A stretch of DNA of 64,000 nucleotides from Hymenobacter sp. BRD67 (GCF_013256425.1 NZ_CP053904.1:806001-870000), one strand, 5' to 3'; shown: positions 44,740 through 54,234, counted from the stretch's first letter. Numbers and translations are program-made. The notes: generated from the letters alone by a model not told the origin.

Positions 44740-45854
44740 CTATTTCATTTTAGCCATTTCTGAGCCGGCGAGTAGGAAAGCGCCGGTGCCGTACACCTCC
44801 CAGCTCTCGGCCGAAAAGTCGCGGCGCGGGTCGGCCCCGATGGGCTGCACCCAGCCCACGCGGCCCTCGGGCGAAACTACCCGTGTGAGGGCTGCCCAGG
44901 CTTTTTGCGCCACCGGCCGGTAAGTGGCCTGGTCCAGCAAGCCCTGGTTGAGCCCCAGGCCAGGGCGTAGCAGTCGAAGCCCGAGCCTGATGTTTCGCCG
45001 CCAGGATAGGCAGCCGGGTCGAGCAGGCTGGTGCGCCACAGGCCGTCGGGCTGTTGCAACTGGCACAGGCGGGCGCTCATTTCCCGAAACAGACTCAGGT
45101 AGAAGGGCCGCGTCGGGTGGTTGGCCGGCAGTTCTTGCAGCAGCTGCACGAGGCCGCCCATTACCCAGCCATTGCCGCGGCTCCAGAAAACCGGCTGGCC
45201 GTTGCTTTCCTTTTTGCCCTCGCCGGCCGCATTCCACAGGTAAGCGGCATCGCGCGCAAATAAGTGCTGCTGATGATTGAACAGCCGCCGGTACGTCTGC
45301 TGGTACAGGGTATCGCTGAGGGTAAAATACTGCGGCTGACTTGTGAGCCGGGCCAGCTTTACCAGTACGGGCGGCCCCATAAACAGCGCATCGCACCACC
45401 ACCAGCTGATGCCGTGGGCTTGCGCTTCGGGGCCGGGCGTGGTGCGAAGCTTCTCCACCACGGCCAAGGTGGGCTCCAGCATCCGGCGGTCTTTTTTGAG
45501 CCGGTACAGGTTGAGGTAGGTCTGGCAGATGGCAATATCGTCGGCGTGGTCGTAGCGGCCGCCGGGCTGCCAGTGCGTGCGCTCACCCATCGCCAGCAGC
45601 GAATCGAGCAGTCCCCGCGAGTGAGTAGCCTGGTAAGCCGCAAATACGCCCGCGTAAAAGGCGCCATTAGTCCAGTCGGTGGCCGGGTGCCGGGGGTGGG
45701 CCAGCTGCCACTGCGCGGCTTTAAGCAATTGACTTTTAATATATGTTGGCCTGAGCAAGGCCGGGCCGGCCGGGCCGGGCTGCGCGCGGGCACTGAAACC
45801 CGCCGTGAGCAGCAAAGTGCCAAGCAGCCACATAGTTTGAAAAGAGCTGAGCAT
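44740..45854 (-). CDS. GH105 unsaturated rhamnogalacturonyl hydrolase-like, frame broken once
   Basis: About 371 residues after repair. A signal peptide (ending FSARAQ) is followed by an (alpha/alpha)6 barrel: RYDHADDIAICQTYLNLY (catalytic Asp candidate), GISWWWCDALFMGPPVLVKLA, and WSRGNGWVMGGLVQLLQELP, all typical of GH105/GH88. The N-terminal frame ends early; one base restored in the C run 44953-44956 joins LAWGLNQGLLDQATYRPVAQ to VGWVQPIGADPRRDFSAESWEVYGTGAFLLAGSEMAK. It removes the unsaturated sugar left by pectate or rhamnogalacturonan lyase action. A PL1-like lyase gene is directly upstream on the same strand. Confidence 0.9.
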
Positions 45855-46008
45855 GAAAGCAGAAAGAAATCGGGCAATAAAGCTATCCAGAAAACCGGGC
45901 TTACGGCCTCGCTAACCAGCTTAAGTGAGCCGGCACGCAGGAAAAGCCGCTGCCAAATGGCGTGTCGGCTGCGCATTAGGAAGCAGCGGCCCGGCTTGCT
46001 AGAGGGCT

Positions 46009-46052
46009 AAAAAAGAGGGTTCGCCGGCTGGCTAAGCAGCGGCGAACCCTCT
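46009..46052 (-). terminator. Rho-independent terminator of the lyase gene
   Basis: A 13-bp perfect stem (46014-46026 with 46040-46052) is followed on the minus strand by six T, 22 bp past the stop of the lyase gene at 46074. The signal separates it from GH105. Confidence 0.85.
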
Positions 46053-46073
46053 GGCAAGCGTTGAGCCTTGGGG

Positions 46074-47852
46074 CTATTCGGTCTTCACAAACTTCACCGA
46101 CATGCGCTGGGCACCCGGTGCGGACTGGTACACGAGCAGGTAGTTGCCAGTCGCCAGCTGGCGCACGTCGAGTTGCGTCTGGCTGGTGCCGGGCTGGGCT
46201 ACCACCGTTCCAACCAGCCGGCCTTCAAAGCTGTAGATAGTGAAGCTGCCCGCCGCGCCGGCCTGGGCCGGGTGCGTTACCGTAATAGACTGCCCGGCCT
46301 GCGCAGGGTTGGGATACACCTGGAGCAGGTCGCTGGTGCTGGCTTTGTGCGTGCTTAGCACCGTGGCGGCCACCAGGCCATTGAGGTAGTTTTCGAGGTT
46401 GGTATAGCCGTTGGCTGCGATGAATGCGCGGTCGGCCGGGTCGTTGGGATTCAGGCCGTTAGCGGTTTCGTAAGTGTCGGGCATTCCGTCGTGGTCGGTG
46501 TCAACCGGCGGCGGGGTGTTGCAGTTAAGAATATTCCAGGCAACCTGCGAAGTGCTGTAAGGCGTAACGTGCGCTGGAAAGCCGCCCTGCACATCGATAA
46601 TCTTGCCGGTGCGGTCCTGCACTTCCTGAATAATGCGCGTATCTACCGGGTCACGGGTGGGCAGTGTGCAGCCCACACCCGCCAGCACCGATGCGTAGGC
46701 CGCCGCGGCCGTTTGAGTTGGCAGTGCATAGCTCTCAATAACAAACGGCACCAGCACCTTCGACTGCACAGTATCGGCCATGGTGCCGCCGCTCATGGCT
46801 GCGCCATACCAGTTGTGGCTGGTAATGAAAGCCGAGTTATCGACGTAGTTGCCGCTCAGATAATACTTGCCATAAGGCAGTATCGGGCTGCTGGTTTGTT
46901 TATAAGGATTGATAATCATCGAGCGCACCGCCACGCCCGAGCTGCTGCCGGGGTTGGTATTGGGGCCGTACTTATAATAGTTATTTATTATATTGTAATT
47001 GCCACCTTCACCGCCGTTGGTGGTGTAGCTGCCCCAGTCGTAAATCACGTTATTCACTAACTCGGCGTTTTCCTGGCCAGCCGTGTAAGGCGCGAGGTTG
47101 CGCGAGCCGTCGAAGCGGGGGTTGCGGCCCTGCATGTGCGCCAGCAGGTTGTGGTGAAAGGAGGCGTGCCGGCCGCCCCAGATGCCGCCATAGCCGTGGT
47201 GCTCAAAATCGGTGTCGCCGGTTTCGAAGTGATACGAGTAGTTCAGGCCCTCGCTGATGAGGTTCCATTGCAGGGTAGTATTGTCGCCCTTGTAGCAGGT
47301 AAACGACTCATCATCGCCCCAGCTAAAGGTGCAATGGTCTACTATAAGGCCGGTAGTACCCGAAATGGCATCAAACGCATCCTCGTTACCGCTGCCATTC
47401 ACCATGCCCAGGTTTTGGTACTGGTCGCCGAGGCGGAAGCGCATAAAGCGCACAATTACGTTGTTGCCCTTTACGTTGCTTTGCTTGTCGGCCACACAAA
47501 TGCCATCGCCAGGGGCCGTTTGGCCCGCCAGCGTCGTATTGGCCGGGATGCTCAGCTGCGAAACCAGGTGAATGGTGCCACACACCCGGAACACCACCGT
47601 ACGGCTGGCATAGGTGCCCGTCAGGGCCTGGCGCAGGCTGCCCGCGCCCGAGTCGTTGAGGTTGGTGACTTCCATTACCGTGGTCGGTGTCGAGGTGGTG
47701 CCTCGCCCGCCGGTGGTATACTTGCCAGCTCCCTCAGCTCCCGGAAATGCCGGCAGCTGAGCCGCTACCGGCCCCGCCATCAGGCAGAGCAGGCCCAACC
47801 CGGCGGGCCGGGGAAGTGAAGAAAGAAGACGGAAAGAGAAAAAGTGATTCAT
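46074..47852 (-). CDS. Secreted PL1-type pectate lyase-like protein with T9SS sorting domain
   Basis: About 592 residues, with ATG 47852 chosen so that the signal peptide (ending PVAAQ) is not preceded by an extra Met-Phe-Leu-Pro leader. The mature start LPAFPGAEGAGKYTTGGRG and the right-handed beta-helix with VIVRFMRFRLGDQY, DAISGTTGLIVDHCTFSWGDDESFT and HHNLLAHMQGRNPRFDG are characteristic of Bacteroidota pectate lyases of the PL1 class. A calcium-type DTDHDGMPDTYE motif follows (about 475). The C-terminal ~80 residues (LLQVYPNPAQAGQSITV to end) form a type IX secretion tail. It cuts pectin outside the cell and is paired with GH105 downstream. Confidence 0.92.
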   Translation of the reverse strand: MNHFFSFRLLSSLPRPAGLGLLCLMAGPVAAQLPAFPGAEGAGKYTTGGRGTTSTPTTVMEVTNLNDSGAGSLRQALTGTYASRTVVFRVCGTIHLVSQLSIPANTTLAGQTAPGDGICVADKQSNVKGNNVIVRFMRFRLGDQYQNLGMVNGSGNEDAFDAISGTTGLIVDHCTFSWGDDESFTCYKGDNTTLQWNLISEGLNYSYHFETGDTDFEHHGYGGIWGGRHASFHHNLLAHMQGRNPRFDGSRNLAPYTAGQENAELVNNVIYDWGSYTTNGGEGGNYNIINNYYKYGPNTNPGSSSGVAVRSMIINPYKQTSSPILPYGKYYLSGNYVDNSAFITSHNWYGAAMSGGTMADTVQSKVLVPFVIESYALPTQTAAAAYASVLAGVGCTLPTRDPVDTRIIQEVQDRTGKIIDVQGGFPAHVTPYSTSQVAWNILNCNTPPPVDTDHDGMPDTYETANGLNPNDPADRAFIAANGYTNLENYLNGLVAATVLSTHKASTSDLLQVYPNPAQAGQSITVTHPAQAGAAGSFTIYSFEGRLVGTVVAQPGTSQTQLDVRQLATGNYLLVYQSAPGAQRMSVKFVKTE

Positions 47853-48098
47853 GGGCAAAAACAAATAAAAACCGGCGGTAGTCCGCTGAAAATTGGACTA
47901 AGCGTGTATAATATTAATCAGGCCATCTCCTGAAAAAATGAAGCATCGCAGCTTTTTTTGCGCAAACGATGCCGGTAACGTTGTCAGCCGGCCAGTTTCA
48001 TGTAGTTCACCCCGGCCGGCGAGCCCTGAGCGTGGTAAGGACGAAATAGTAACCCGGCGGAGATATCGCAAGCGCCGGGTGGCCGGGTATATTTGGGC

Positions 48099-49133
48099 AT
48101 GACGCCTTCTGTTTCTTCGCCCATTCCGGCCGGACTGCTCGCCTATGGCATGTCCGGCAAGCTTTTTCACGCTCCTTTTCTACGTCTGCATCCCGGCTTC
48201 GAGCTGCGCTCGGTAGTGGAGCGTACCGAGCAGCGCATGGCTGCCGATTACCCGGCCATCAAAAGCTACCCGAGCACGCAAGCCCTGCTCGCCGACCCCA
48301 GCCTGGAGCTGGTAGTGGTAAATACGCCCAGCGACTCTCACCACGACCTGACGCGTCAGGCCCTGCTCGCCGGCAAGCATGTGCTCGTCGAAAAGCCGGT
48401 GGCTACTTCCGTGGCGCAGTGGCACGAGCTGGTGGCGCTGGCACGGCAGCAGGGCCGACAGCTGATGGCCTACCAGAATCGCCGCTGGGACACCGACTTT
48501 GGGGCCGTGCGCCGCGTGGTGGAGAGCGGCCAGCTGGGCCAGCTTATCGAGGTGCATTTTCGCTACGACCGCTTTCGGCCGGTGCTGCACACCAAGGTTT
48601 TCAAGGAAGATGGTCGCCCCGGCTCGGGCCTCGTGTTTGACCTGGGGCCGCACCTGCTCGACCAGGTTATTAGCTTGTTTGGCAAGCCTTTGTCGTTTGA
48701 GAAAACCATCGGGAGCTACCGGCGCGGCTCGCAGGTGCCCGACTTTTTTTCTATTCAGCTGCGCTATCCCCAGGGCCTGAACGTGTGGGTAACGGCCAGC
48801 CTGCTCGTAGCCGACGCCGGCCCGGCCTTCGTGCTCAATGGTACGCTGGGCAGCTACCGCAAGGAGCGCACCGACCCCCAGGAGCCGCAGCTGCTGGCCG
48901 GCATCAAGCCCGGCGACGAGGCGTATGGGCGCGAGCAGCCCGGCCAGGAAGGCCGCATGGTGCTGGCCGACCCCGCCGGTCACAACCACGTGCTGCCGCC
49001 CGTGGCCGACCCCGCCGCGCCCAGTACCTACCTGGGGCTCTTTGAGGCAGTGTATCAGACCATTCGCCACGGGCAGCCCTACCCAATTACGGATGAGCAG
49101 CTGACCTGGCAGCTCGAAATACTCGAAGCTTAG
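48099..49133 (+). CDS. Gfo/Idh/MocA family oxidoreductase
   Basis: A 344-residue NAD(P)-dependent sugar or inositol oxidoreductase. The start is at ATG 48099; an upstream in-frame ATG adds only two residues. The Rossmann motif is GLLAYGMSGKLFHAPFL, with VVVNTPSDSHHDLTRQALLAGKHVLVEKP giving the conserved EKP. SGLVFDLGPHLLDQVISLFG provides the catalytic DxGxH-type residues. This subgroup resembles oxidoreductases often annotated near inositol and rhamnose metabolism, but the substrate is not determined. It is single, 152 bp before the next dehydrogenase gene. Confidence 0.9.
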   Translation: MTPSVSSPIPAGLLAYGMSGKLFHAPFLRLHPGFELRSVVERTEQRMAADYPAIKSYPSTQALLADPSLELVVVNTPSDSHHDLTRQALLAGKHVLVEKPVATSVAQWHELVALARQQGRQLMAYQNRRWDTDFGAVRRVVESGQLGQLIEVHFRYDRFRPVLHTKVFKEDGRPGSGLVFDLGPHLLDQVISLFGKPLSFEKTIGSYRRGSQVPDFFSIQLRYPQGLNVWVTASLLVADAGPAFVLNGTLGSYRKERTDPQEPQLLAGIKPGDEAYGREQPGQEGRMVLADPAGHNHVLPPVADPAAPSTYLGLFEAVYQTIRHGQPYPITDEQLTWQLEILEA

Positions 49134-49285
49134 GAAGTCATTTGCTGGTGCCAGTCAGCAAGCGCCGGTCCTAAAGTCGGGAATGTAGCGGGCAGCCCGC
49201 TTCGTTCACTACTCAGTCAGTAAGATACTTTTCGTAAATAATTCGTATTCATAGAAATATTACAACTTTTAACCTTCTCCCACCC

Positions 49286-50653
49286 ATGCTTACCAACGAT
49301 ACGCCGCGGCGTCTTTTTCTCAAACAAGCTGCCCTGGCCGGTGCCGGGGTGCTGGTAGCGCCGCACACGGCCTGGTCGGCCAGCAGCTATAAGCGTATTA
49401 TCGGGGCCAACGACCGGGTGCGCGTGGGCGTGGTCGGCTTCTCCGACCGGCATCGCAGCTCGCACATTCCCAGCTTTATGAACCACTGCAAGGAGCTGAA
49501 CTTTGAGGTGGTGGGCGTGTCGGATATCTGGAAAAAGCGCCGGGAGGAAGGGGCCGCCATCTGGAAGGAGAAGATGCAGCGCGACGTGGTGGCCTACCGC
49601 AATAACGAGGAGATGTACGGCAAAAAGGCGGTGGACGCCGTATTTATCAGCACCGCCGATTTCCAGCATGCGCTGCACGCCATCGAGGCCGTGCAGGCCG
49701 GCTGCGATGCCTACGTCGAGAAGCCCTTTGCCGAGACTATGGCCGACAACCGGGCGGCGCTCAAGGCCATCAAAGGGTCGAAGCAGATTGTGCAGATTGG
49801 CTCCCAGCGCCGCAGCGGCGACAACTACCGCGCGGCCGAAGCCTTTATCAAGTCGGGTAAGTTTGGCGACATTAAGATGGTGGAGCTGACCTGGAACGTA
49901 AACCAGCCCGGCCGCTGGCGCCGGCCCGAGCTGGTGCCCCAGCTCAAGGAAGCCGACACCGACTGGAAGCGCTACCTGATGAACCGGCCCGCCGAAGCGT
50001 TTGATGCGCGTAAATATCTGGAATTCCGACTTTTCTGGCCCTATTCTTCCGGCCTGGCCGGCCAGTGGATGAGCCACCAGATTGATACTGTGCACTGGTT
50101 TACGGGCTTGCAGCACCCGCGCAGCGTGGTGGCCAACGGCGGCATTTATATGTGGCAGGATGGTCGCCGCAACTGGGATACCCTCACGGCGGTGTTCGAC
50201 TACGGCCCGGCCCAGGATATGGCCCACGGCTTCCAGGTCACGTTTGGCTCGCGCATGGACAATGGCGACGAGCATCCGGCCGAAATCTACTACTCTAATG
50301 GCGGCGAGCTGAACCTGAATACCAATACGATATCGCCCCGCGGCGGCCTCACCCAAAAGTTTGCCGAGGCTATGCACATGCAGCCGTTTTTGCTGCCCGA
50401 AACCAACCTGGGCAATGCCGAGGCCGTCATTGCCTCGGCCAATACCGGCGGCGATAAGCTGACTTCCAACCACGTGCGGAACTGGATGGAGTGCGTGCGC
50501 AGCCGCCAGACGCCCCACGCGCCGGTCGAGGCTGGCTACAGCCACTCCATTGCCACCATCATGACCAACGCGGCCGTGCATACCGGCCAGAAAGCCACCT
50601 TCGACGAGAAAACCCAGGAAGTAATGGTGGGCGGTAAAGTGTTTATGTATTAA
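49286..50653 (+). CDS. Gfo/Idh/MocA family oxidoreductase with Tat-type signal
   Basis: A 455-residue protein with a twin-arginine leader (PRRLFLKQAALAGAGVLVAP), hence probably periplasmic. The Rossmann part has RVGVVGFSDRHRSSH and VDAVFISTADFQHALHAIEAVQAGCDAYVEKPFAET (EKPF variant of the conserved EKP). SGLAGQWMSHQIDTVHWFTG forms the catalytic helix. It is the first of two genes, separated by 13 bp from a DUF6807 protein, a pairing common in Bacteroidota glycoside-metabolism loci. It likely oxidises a sugar in a glycan-degradation pathway. Confidence 0.91.
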   Translation: MLTNDTPRRLFLKQAALAGAGVLVAPHTAWSASSYKRIIGANDRVRVGVVGFSDRHRSSHIPSFMNHCKELNFEVVGVSDIWKKRREEGAAIWKEKMQRDVVAYRNNEEMYGKKAVDAVFISTADFQHALHAIEAVQAGCDAYVEKPFAETMADNRAALKAIKGSKQIVQIGSQRRSGDNYRAAEAFIKSGKFGDIKMVELTWNVNQPGRWRRPELVPQLKEADTDWKRYLMNRPAEAFDARKYLEFRLFWPYSSGLAGQWMSHQIDTVHWFTGLQHPRSVVANGGIYMWQDGRRNWDTLTAVFDYGPAQDMAHGFQVTFGSRMDNGDEHPAEIYYSNGGELNLNTNTISPRGGLTQKFAEAMHMQPFLLPETNLGNAEAVIASANTGGDKLTSNHVRNWMECVRSRQTPHAPVEAGYSHSIATIMTNAAVHTGQKATFDEKTQEVMVGGKVFMY

Positions 50654-50666
50654 TTATATAATATAT

Positions 50667-51725
50667 ATGAAAAAAATAATATTATTCGGTGCTTTACTGG
50701 CTGCTGTAGTAGCTTGCTTGCCGGCCCAGGCTCAAAAGGCCGAGCCCGTGCGCGTGGTGAAGGCCGGTACGGGTAAAAAGATAGATGTGTACGTTGGCAA
50801 GCAGCTGTTTACCAGCTTTCTATACCCCGATTCGCTCGAAAAGCCGGTGCTTTACCCGCTGCGGCCGGCCGATGGCAAGGTGGTAACGCGGGGCTTTCCG
50901 CTTCAGCCCAAGGCAGGTGACCCGACCGACCACCCGCACCACATTGGGCTGTGGTTCAACTATGAGAACGTGAACGGCCTCGACTTCTGGAATAATTCAT
51001 ACGCTATTCCGAAGGAAAAGAAAAGCGCTTACGGCTGGATCAAAACCGACCGTATTCTCACTACCAGCAGCGGCCAGACCGGCGTGCTGGCCTACCATGC
51101 CAACTGGACCAACCAGGCCAATGAGGTGCTGCTCGAGGAAACTACCCGCTTCGAGTTTAGCGGCACCGGCCGGGCCCGCACTATCGACCGCGTGACGACA
51201 CTGAAAGCCGTAGTACCCGTCACTTTCAACGACGCCAAGGATGGCTTGCTGGGCCTGCGCCTGGCTCACGAGCTGCAAATGCCCAGCACCCAGGACCAGA
51301 AATTTACCGATAGCAAAGGCATTGTAACGGTGGTGAAGGCCGGCACCGACCACGTACCCAACGGCAGCTACCTCACCAGCGCCGGCAAGCGCGGCAACGA
51401 TGCCTGGAGCACGCGCGGCGTGTGGTGCAAGGTGTTTGGCAAGATGGGGGCCGACTCGGTCAGCATCGCCATTATCGACCATCCCGGCAACCCGAACTAC
51501 CCAACCTTCTGGCACGCCCGCGGCTACGGGCTGTTTGCAGCCAACCCACTGGGCGAGAAGGTTTTTACCGAAGGAAAATCAGCCAAAAACCTGCGGCTGG
51601 AAAAAGGCGAATCCGCCACGTTTCGCTACCGCATTCTGATTGACGACGGTAGCAAAACGCTATCGAGCCACCAGCTGGACGAGGAAGCAGCGACATTTGC
51701 CAAGAAAAATACGGCCAGTAAGTAG
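50667..51725 (+). CDS. DUF6807 (PmoA-like) secreted protein
   Basis: A 352-residue protein with a signal peptide ending PAQAQ. Core motifs are FTSFLYPDSLEKPVLYPL, DHPHHIGLWFNYENVNGLDFWNN (His-rich, possibly metal-binding), and HPGNPNYPTFWHARGYGLFAANPLG. These define the DUF6807/PmoA family, which usually accompanies Gfo/Idh/MocA dehydrogenases in secondary sugar metabolism. The biochemical role is not established. It is 13 bp from the dehydrogenase stop, in an AT-rich start region. The convergent GNAT gene follows after 120 bp with an inverted repeat. Confidence 0.88.
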   Translation: MKKIILFGALLAAVVACLPAQAQKAEPVRVVKAGTGKKIDVYVGKQLFTSFLYPDSLEKPVLYPLRPADGKVVTRGFPLQPKAGDPTDHPHHIGLWFNYENVNGLDFWNNSYAIPKEKKSAYGWIKTDRILTTSSGQTGVLAYHANWTNQANEVLLEETTRFEFSGTGRARTIDRVTTLKAVVPVTFNDAKDGLLGLRLAHELQMPSTQDQKFTDSKGIVTVVKAGTDHVPNGSYLTSAGKRGNDAWSTRGVWCKVFGKMGADSVSIAIIDHPGNPNYPTFWHARGYGLFAANPLGEKVFTEGKSAKNLRLEKGESATFRYRILIDDGSKTLSSHQLDEEAATFAKKNTASK

Positions 51726-51730
51726 ATAGA

Positions 51731-51820
51731 AGTTAAGAGTGAAGAGTAAGGAATGGTTGGTAAGAGTAAGGAGTTAAAAACCTGAAGCTTACACAAATTA
51801 TGAACTCTTCACTCTCAACT
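51731..51820. repeat. Inverted repeat between DUF6807 and GNAT genes
   Basis: Arms AGTTAAGAGTGAAGAGT (51731-51747) and 51804-51820 match in 16 of 17 positions. Further TAAGAGTAAGGAG-like and CTCTTCAC motifs lie inside. This is a likely double terminator or intergenic repeat of the convergent pair. Confidence 0.55.
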
Positions 51821-51845
51821 CTTCACTCTGTAGCTCTTCACACGG

Positions 51846-52124
51846 CTAGGAGTCTAAAATAGCCGCGTATTCGGCTTGGTTGCGCTGCACAAAGCCGGCC
51901 ACAAACGGGCAGCTGGTGCGCACGCGCAGGTGCTGCTGCCGGGCGTAGGCCAGGCCGGCGCGGGCCAGCTCGTCGGCTACACCCTGGCCGCGCTGCCTTT
52001 CAGGCACAAAGGTGTGGGTGAAGTCGATAACGCCCGCAGCGGGCAGCGTGTAAGCCAGCTCGGCCGGGTCATCGGCCTGGCCAGTAGTAAATGATTGACT
52101 AACAAGGTCGTGGTGAATAGCCAT
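51846..52124 (-). CDS. Small GNAT-family acetyltransferase (YjdJ-like)
   Basis: A 92-residue protein of the Acetyltransf_CG group. The start at ATG 52124 is used because the upstream in-frame segment lacks any domain feature. AGVIDFTHTFVPERQRGQGVADELARAGLAYAR contains the acetyl-CoA binding RGQGVA (Q/RxxGxG/A), and RVRTSCPFVAGFVQRNQAEYAAIL is the typical C terminus. Its physiological substrate is unknown. It is compact and single-gene, convergent with the DUF6807 operon. Confidence 0.85.
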   Translation of the reverse strand: MAIHHDLVSQSFTTGQADDPAELAYTLPAAGVIDFTHTFVPERQRGQGVADELARAGLAYARQQHLRVRTSCPFVAGFVQRNQAEYAAILDS

Positions 52125-52291
52125 GTGAATAGGGGAGCGGTACAAAGCGGGTAGTAGGAAGCCTGGTGTACGTAGCCGGGCCAAAAAATGCGGGGGCAAT
52201 ACTACGATTCAGCAACGCGAACCCGAAAAGATGAGTAAACACTACTCCGGGCCCGGCCCGGCTGTTTAGCGAACATCTTTCTTTCCCTCCC

Positions 52292-52738
52292 ATGACTACC
52301 AATTCAGCTTCGACTTCGGCAGACGACGACAACCAATTGCCCGAGGGGCAACGCGCGAGCGCCGCACAGGCGCAGCTCAACCCCGATGAGGCCGCTACTC
52401 AGGCCCAGGCTGGCACGCCGCAATATGGAGACTTTGGCAAGCCCGAGTACACCGCGGCGGGCAATGCGCCCGGCACCGGGCGCAACGGCTCCAACGACAA
52501 CCCCGACGAGTTCAGCGAGGTGCGTAAGCCCGAGGATGCTGCTAAAGCGCCAGCAAGCCCCGGTGACCAGCGCGGCCACACCACTCAAAATCAAAACCCC
52601 GCCGCCGTACACGCCGCCCGCCACGCCGATACCGATGTGCAACGCGCCGCCTGGGCTGACGATGACCCGCGCTATGCTGGCGGCAAGCCCGAGGCTACCT
52701 ACCAGGACAACGACGACAAGGAACACGATAAAAACTAG
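52292..52738 (+). CDS. Hydrophilic, probably disordered protein of unknown function
   Basis: A 148-residue protein very rich in Ala, Asp, Asn, Gln, Pro and Gly, with no hydrophobic core, signal peptide or membrane segment. Features include ASAAQAQLNPDEAATQAQAG, NPAAVHAARHADTDVQRAAW and an acidic tail. Such sequences resemble stress-protective or 'general stress' hydrophilins, but I recognise no family. Another hydrophilic protein gene follows 5 bp downstream. Confidence 0.7.
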   Translation: MTTNSASTSADDDNQLPEGQRASAAQAQLNPDEAATQAQAGTPQYGDFGKPEYTAAGNAPGTGRNGSNDNPDEFSEVRKPEDAAKAPASPGDQRGHTTQNQNPAAVHAARHADTDVQRAAWADDDPRYAGGKPEATYQDNDDKEHDKN

Positions 52739-52743
52739 CTTTT

Positions 52744-53105
52744 ATGGCAACTGCCCCCAACCCGCCGCCGGCAACAACGAAAACCGTAAAGCTGCCGCTA
52801 CGGCCACCACCGACGCGCAAGCCGACCTTTCCAATAACGCCCTTACTGCCACTGAGAAGGAATCGGATAGCTTCCTTGACCGCGAAACTGCCGGTCAGGT
52901 ATTCGACGAAAACGACAGCGGCCAGCAGATGGCCGACCAGATGGATGACTCGATGCGCTCGGAAATACAGGCTCCGGTGGGTGCCGCGCCGGCCTCCGAC
53001 GAGAATGTGCCCAGCGAGCTGTCGCGCCCCAGCGAGGCCAACTTTACACTGCCCGAAATGCAGCATCAGGGTAAAAACCTGACCGCTGAAGGCGACGCCG
53101 ACTAA
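52744..53105 (+). CDS. Acidic hydrophilic protein of unknown function, frame broken once
   Basis: About 120 residues. The start frame (MATAP) becomes meaningless after six residues, but one base restored in the C run 52754-52758 gives MATAPQPAAGNNENRKAAA continuing to SFLDRETAGQVFDENDSGQQMADQMDDSMRSEI. It is acidic and likely disordered. It lies 5 bp behind another hydrophilic protein gene, so the two are probably co-transcribed. It is followed by a hairpin terminator. Function is unknown. Confidence 0.65.
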
Positions 53106-53132
53106 ACCAGCTTCGTAACAAGTGCGCCTTCG

Positions 53133-53167
53133 AAAGAGCCTGTGACCTTAGGGACGCAGGCTCTTTT
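53133..53167 (+). terminator. Hairpin terminator after the hydrophilic-protein pair
   Basis: AAAGAGCCTG (53133-53142) pairs with CAGGCTCTTT (53157-53166), and TTTT ends at 53167. It lies 28 bp after the stop codon. Confidence 0.75.
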
Positions 53168-53187
53168 GCATCTAACCTGCTTCAGCT

Positions 53188-53739
53188 ATGCCCGTACTAC
53201 CACCCGTACTTCGCCGCGCCCTGCTTGAGCTGCCGCAAAAAGAGAAAGACCAGCTGCTGGCCCGCCTGGTAGCCCAGGATGCCTTGCTGACCGAGCAGCT
53301 GACTTACCGCCTGCTCGAAGGGCCTGATGCCCTGGCCGACCGTCGCGCTGCCCTGCGCAAGCAAGTAGATGACCCCGTGCGCGGCTACCACCAAACGCCT
53401 AACGACCTGCTCGTTATACTGCGGCAGCTGCAAGCGCGGCTGGCCTATCACGCCCGGATTACGCAAGATGCCTTTGGGGAAGTAGAGCTGAGCCTGCGCC
53501 TGCTGGCCAACGTATTTGAGCACCAGCCCGCGCTGGTGGCGCAGCTGCACGGCCCCACCCAGCCACTGCTTCAGCACCTGGTGCGCCGGGCGCAGGAAAC
53601 GCTGAAGCAGGCTGAAAAGCTGCATCCCGATTATCATCTGGAGCTGGCCGCTACTACCAATACCGTGTTGGCCGGCTTGTTTGGCTCGGGTGCGGCGCCG
53701 CTGGCCCGCGAGGCTGGGCTGCCGTCTCGGTGGGGGTAG
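53188..53739 (+). CDS. Helical protein of unknown function
   Basis: A 183-residue, strongly helical, Leu/Gln-rich protein without signal peptide (MPVLPPVLRRALLELPQKEKDQLLARL...). There are no recognisable enzymatic motifs. DDPVRGYHQTPNDLLVILRQLQARLAYHARIT is a possible amphipathic helix pair. It stands between two terminators, so it is likely a single transcription unit. I do not recognise a family. Confidence 0.7.
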   Translation: MPVLPPVLRRALLELPQKEKDQLLARLVAQDALLTEQLTYRLLEGPDALADRRAALRKQVDDPVRGYHQTPNDLLVILRQLQARLAYHARITQDAFGEVELSLRLLANVFEHQPALVAQLHGPTQPLLQHLVRRAQETLKQAEKLHPDYHLELAATTNTVLAGLFGSGAAPLAREAGLPSRWG

Positions 53740-53879
53740 CTCAGGTGGCGGGCAAGCTAAGTGTAGCCCGTAAGTCAGCCCCAATCCCTACCAGCACGCC
53801 TGGGAAACAAGCCGACCCTTGCCCGCGTAAACAACCCGTTGGCTATCGACTGTCCGGTGCCCCTTTTGCTACTGCTCCC

Positions 53880-54113
53880 ATGAAAACCATCGTTTTAGTT
53901 CTGCTTGGTGCTTGCCTGCTTTCAGCGCAAGCCGCTACGGCTGGCCGCCGGCCCAAGGCCCGCGACTTTGCCCACACCAACGACGCCAAAAACCACAGTG
54001 CCCACATGCGGTTTAGGCACAATCCTCATCCACTGCCTATGATAGATTTAAAAGCGCACAATGCCGGGAAATTCAGAACGGTACGCGCGAATAAGAATTA
54101 TAAGTTTGAATAA
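53880..54113 (+). CDS. Small secreted protein of unknown function
   Basis: A 77-residue protein; ATG 53880 is chosen because the signal peptide (MKTIVLVLLGACLLSAQAATA) begins exactly there. The mature part is small, basic and His-rich (HTNDAKNHSAHMRFRHNPHP). A perfect terminator follows 12 bp after the stop. Function is not recognisable; the His residues may bind metal. Confidence 0.7.
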   Translation: MKTIVLVLLGACLLSAQAATAGRRPKARDFAHTNDAKNHSAHMRFRHNPHPLPMIDLKAHNAGKFRTVRANKNYKFE

Positions 54114-54124
54114 GCAGTGATTGT

Positions 54125-54165
54125 AAAAAAGGCAGCCAGCCCCGGAGGCTGGCTGCCTTTTTTTT
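54125..54165. terminator. Bidirectional rho-independent terminator
   Basis: An 11-bp perfect stem GGCAGCCAGCC (54131-54141) with GGCTGGCTGCC (about 54147-54157), flanked by A and T runs, downstream of the small secreted protein. Confidence 0.9.
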
Positions 54166-54234
54166 ACGTAGATAAATAACCGGTCTGGGTGGTACTTTTA
54201 CGAGTATTTGTTTTTGTGAATATTATCTGATTAT

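Noticed and set aside
49217..50581. A 454-codon minus-strand open frame opposite the Tat-signal dehydrogenase
   Set aside because: Antisense shadow; the plus-strand protein is a clear Gfo/Idh/MocA member with signal peptide.
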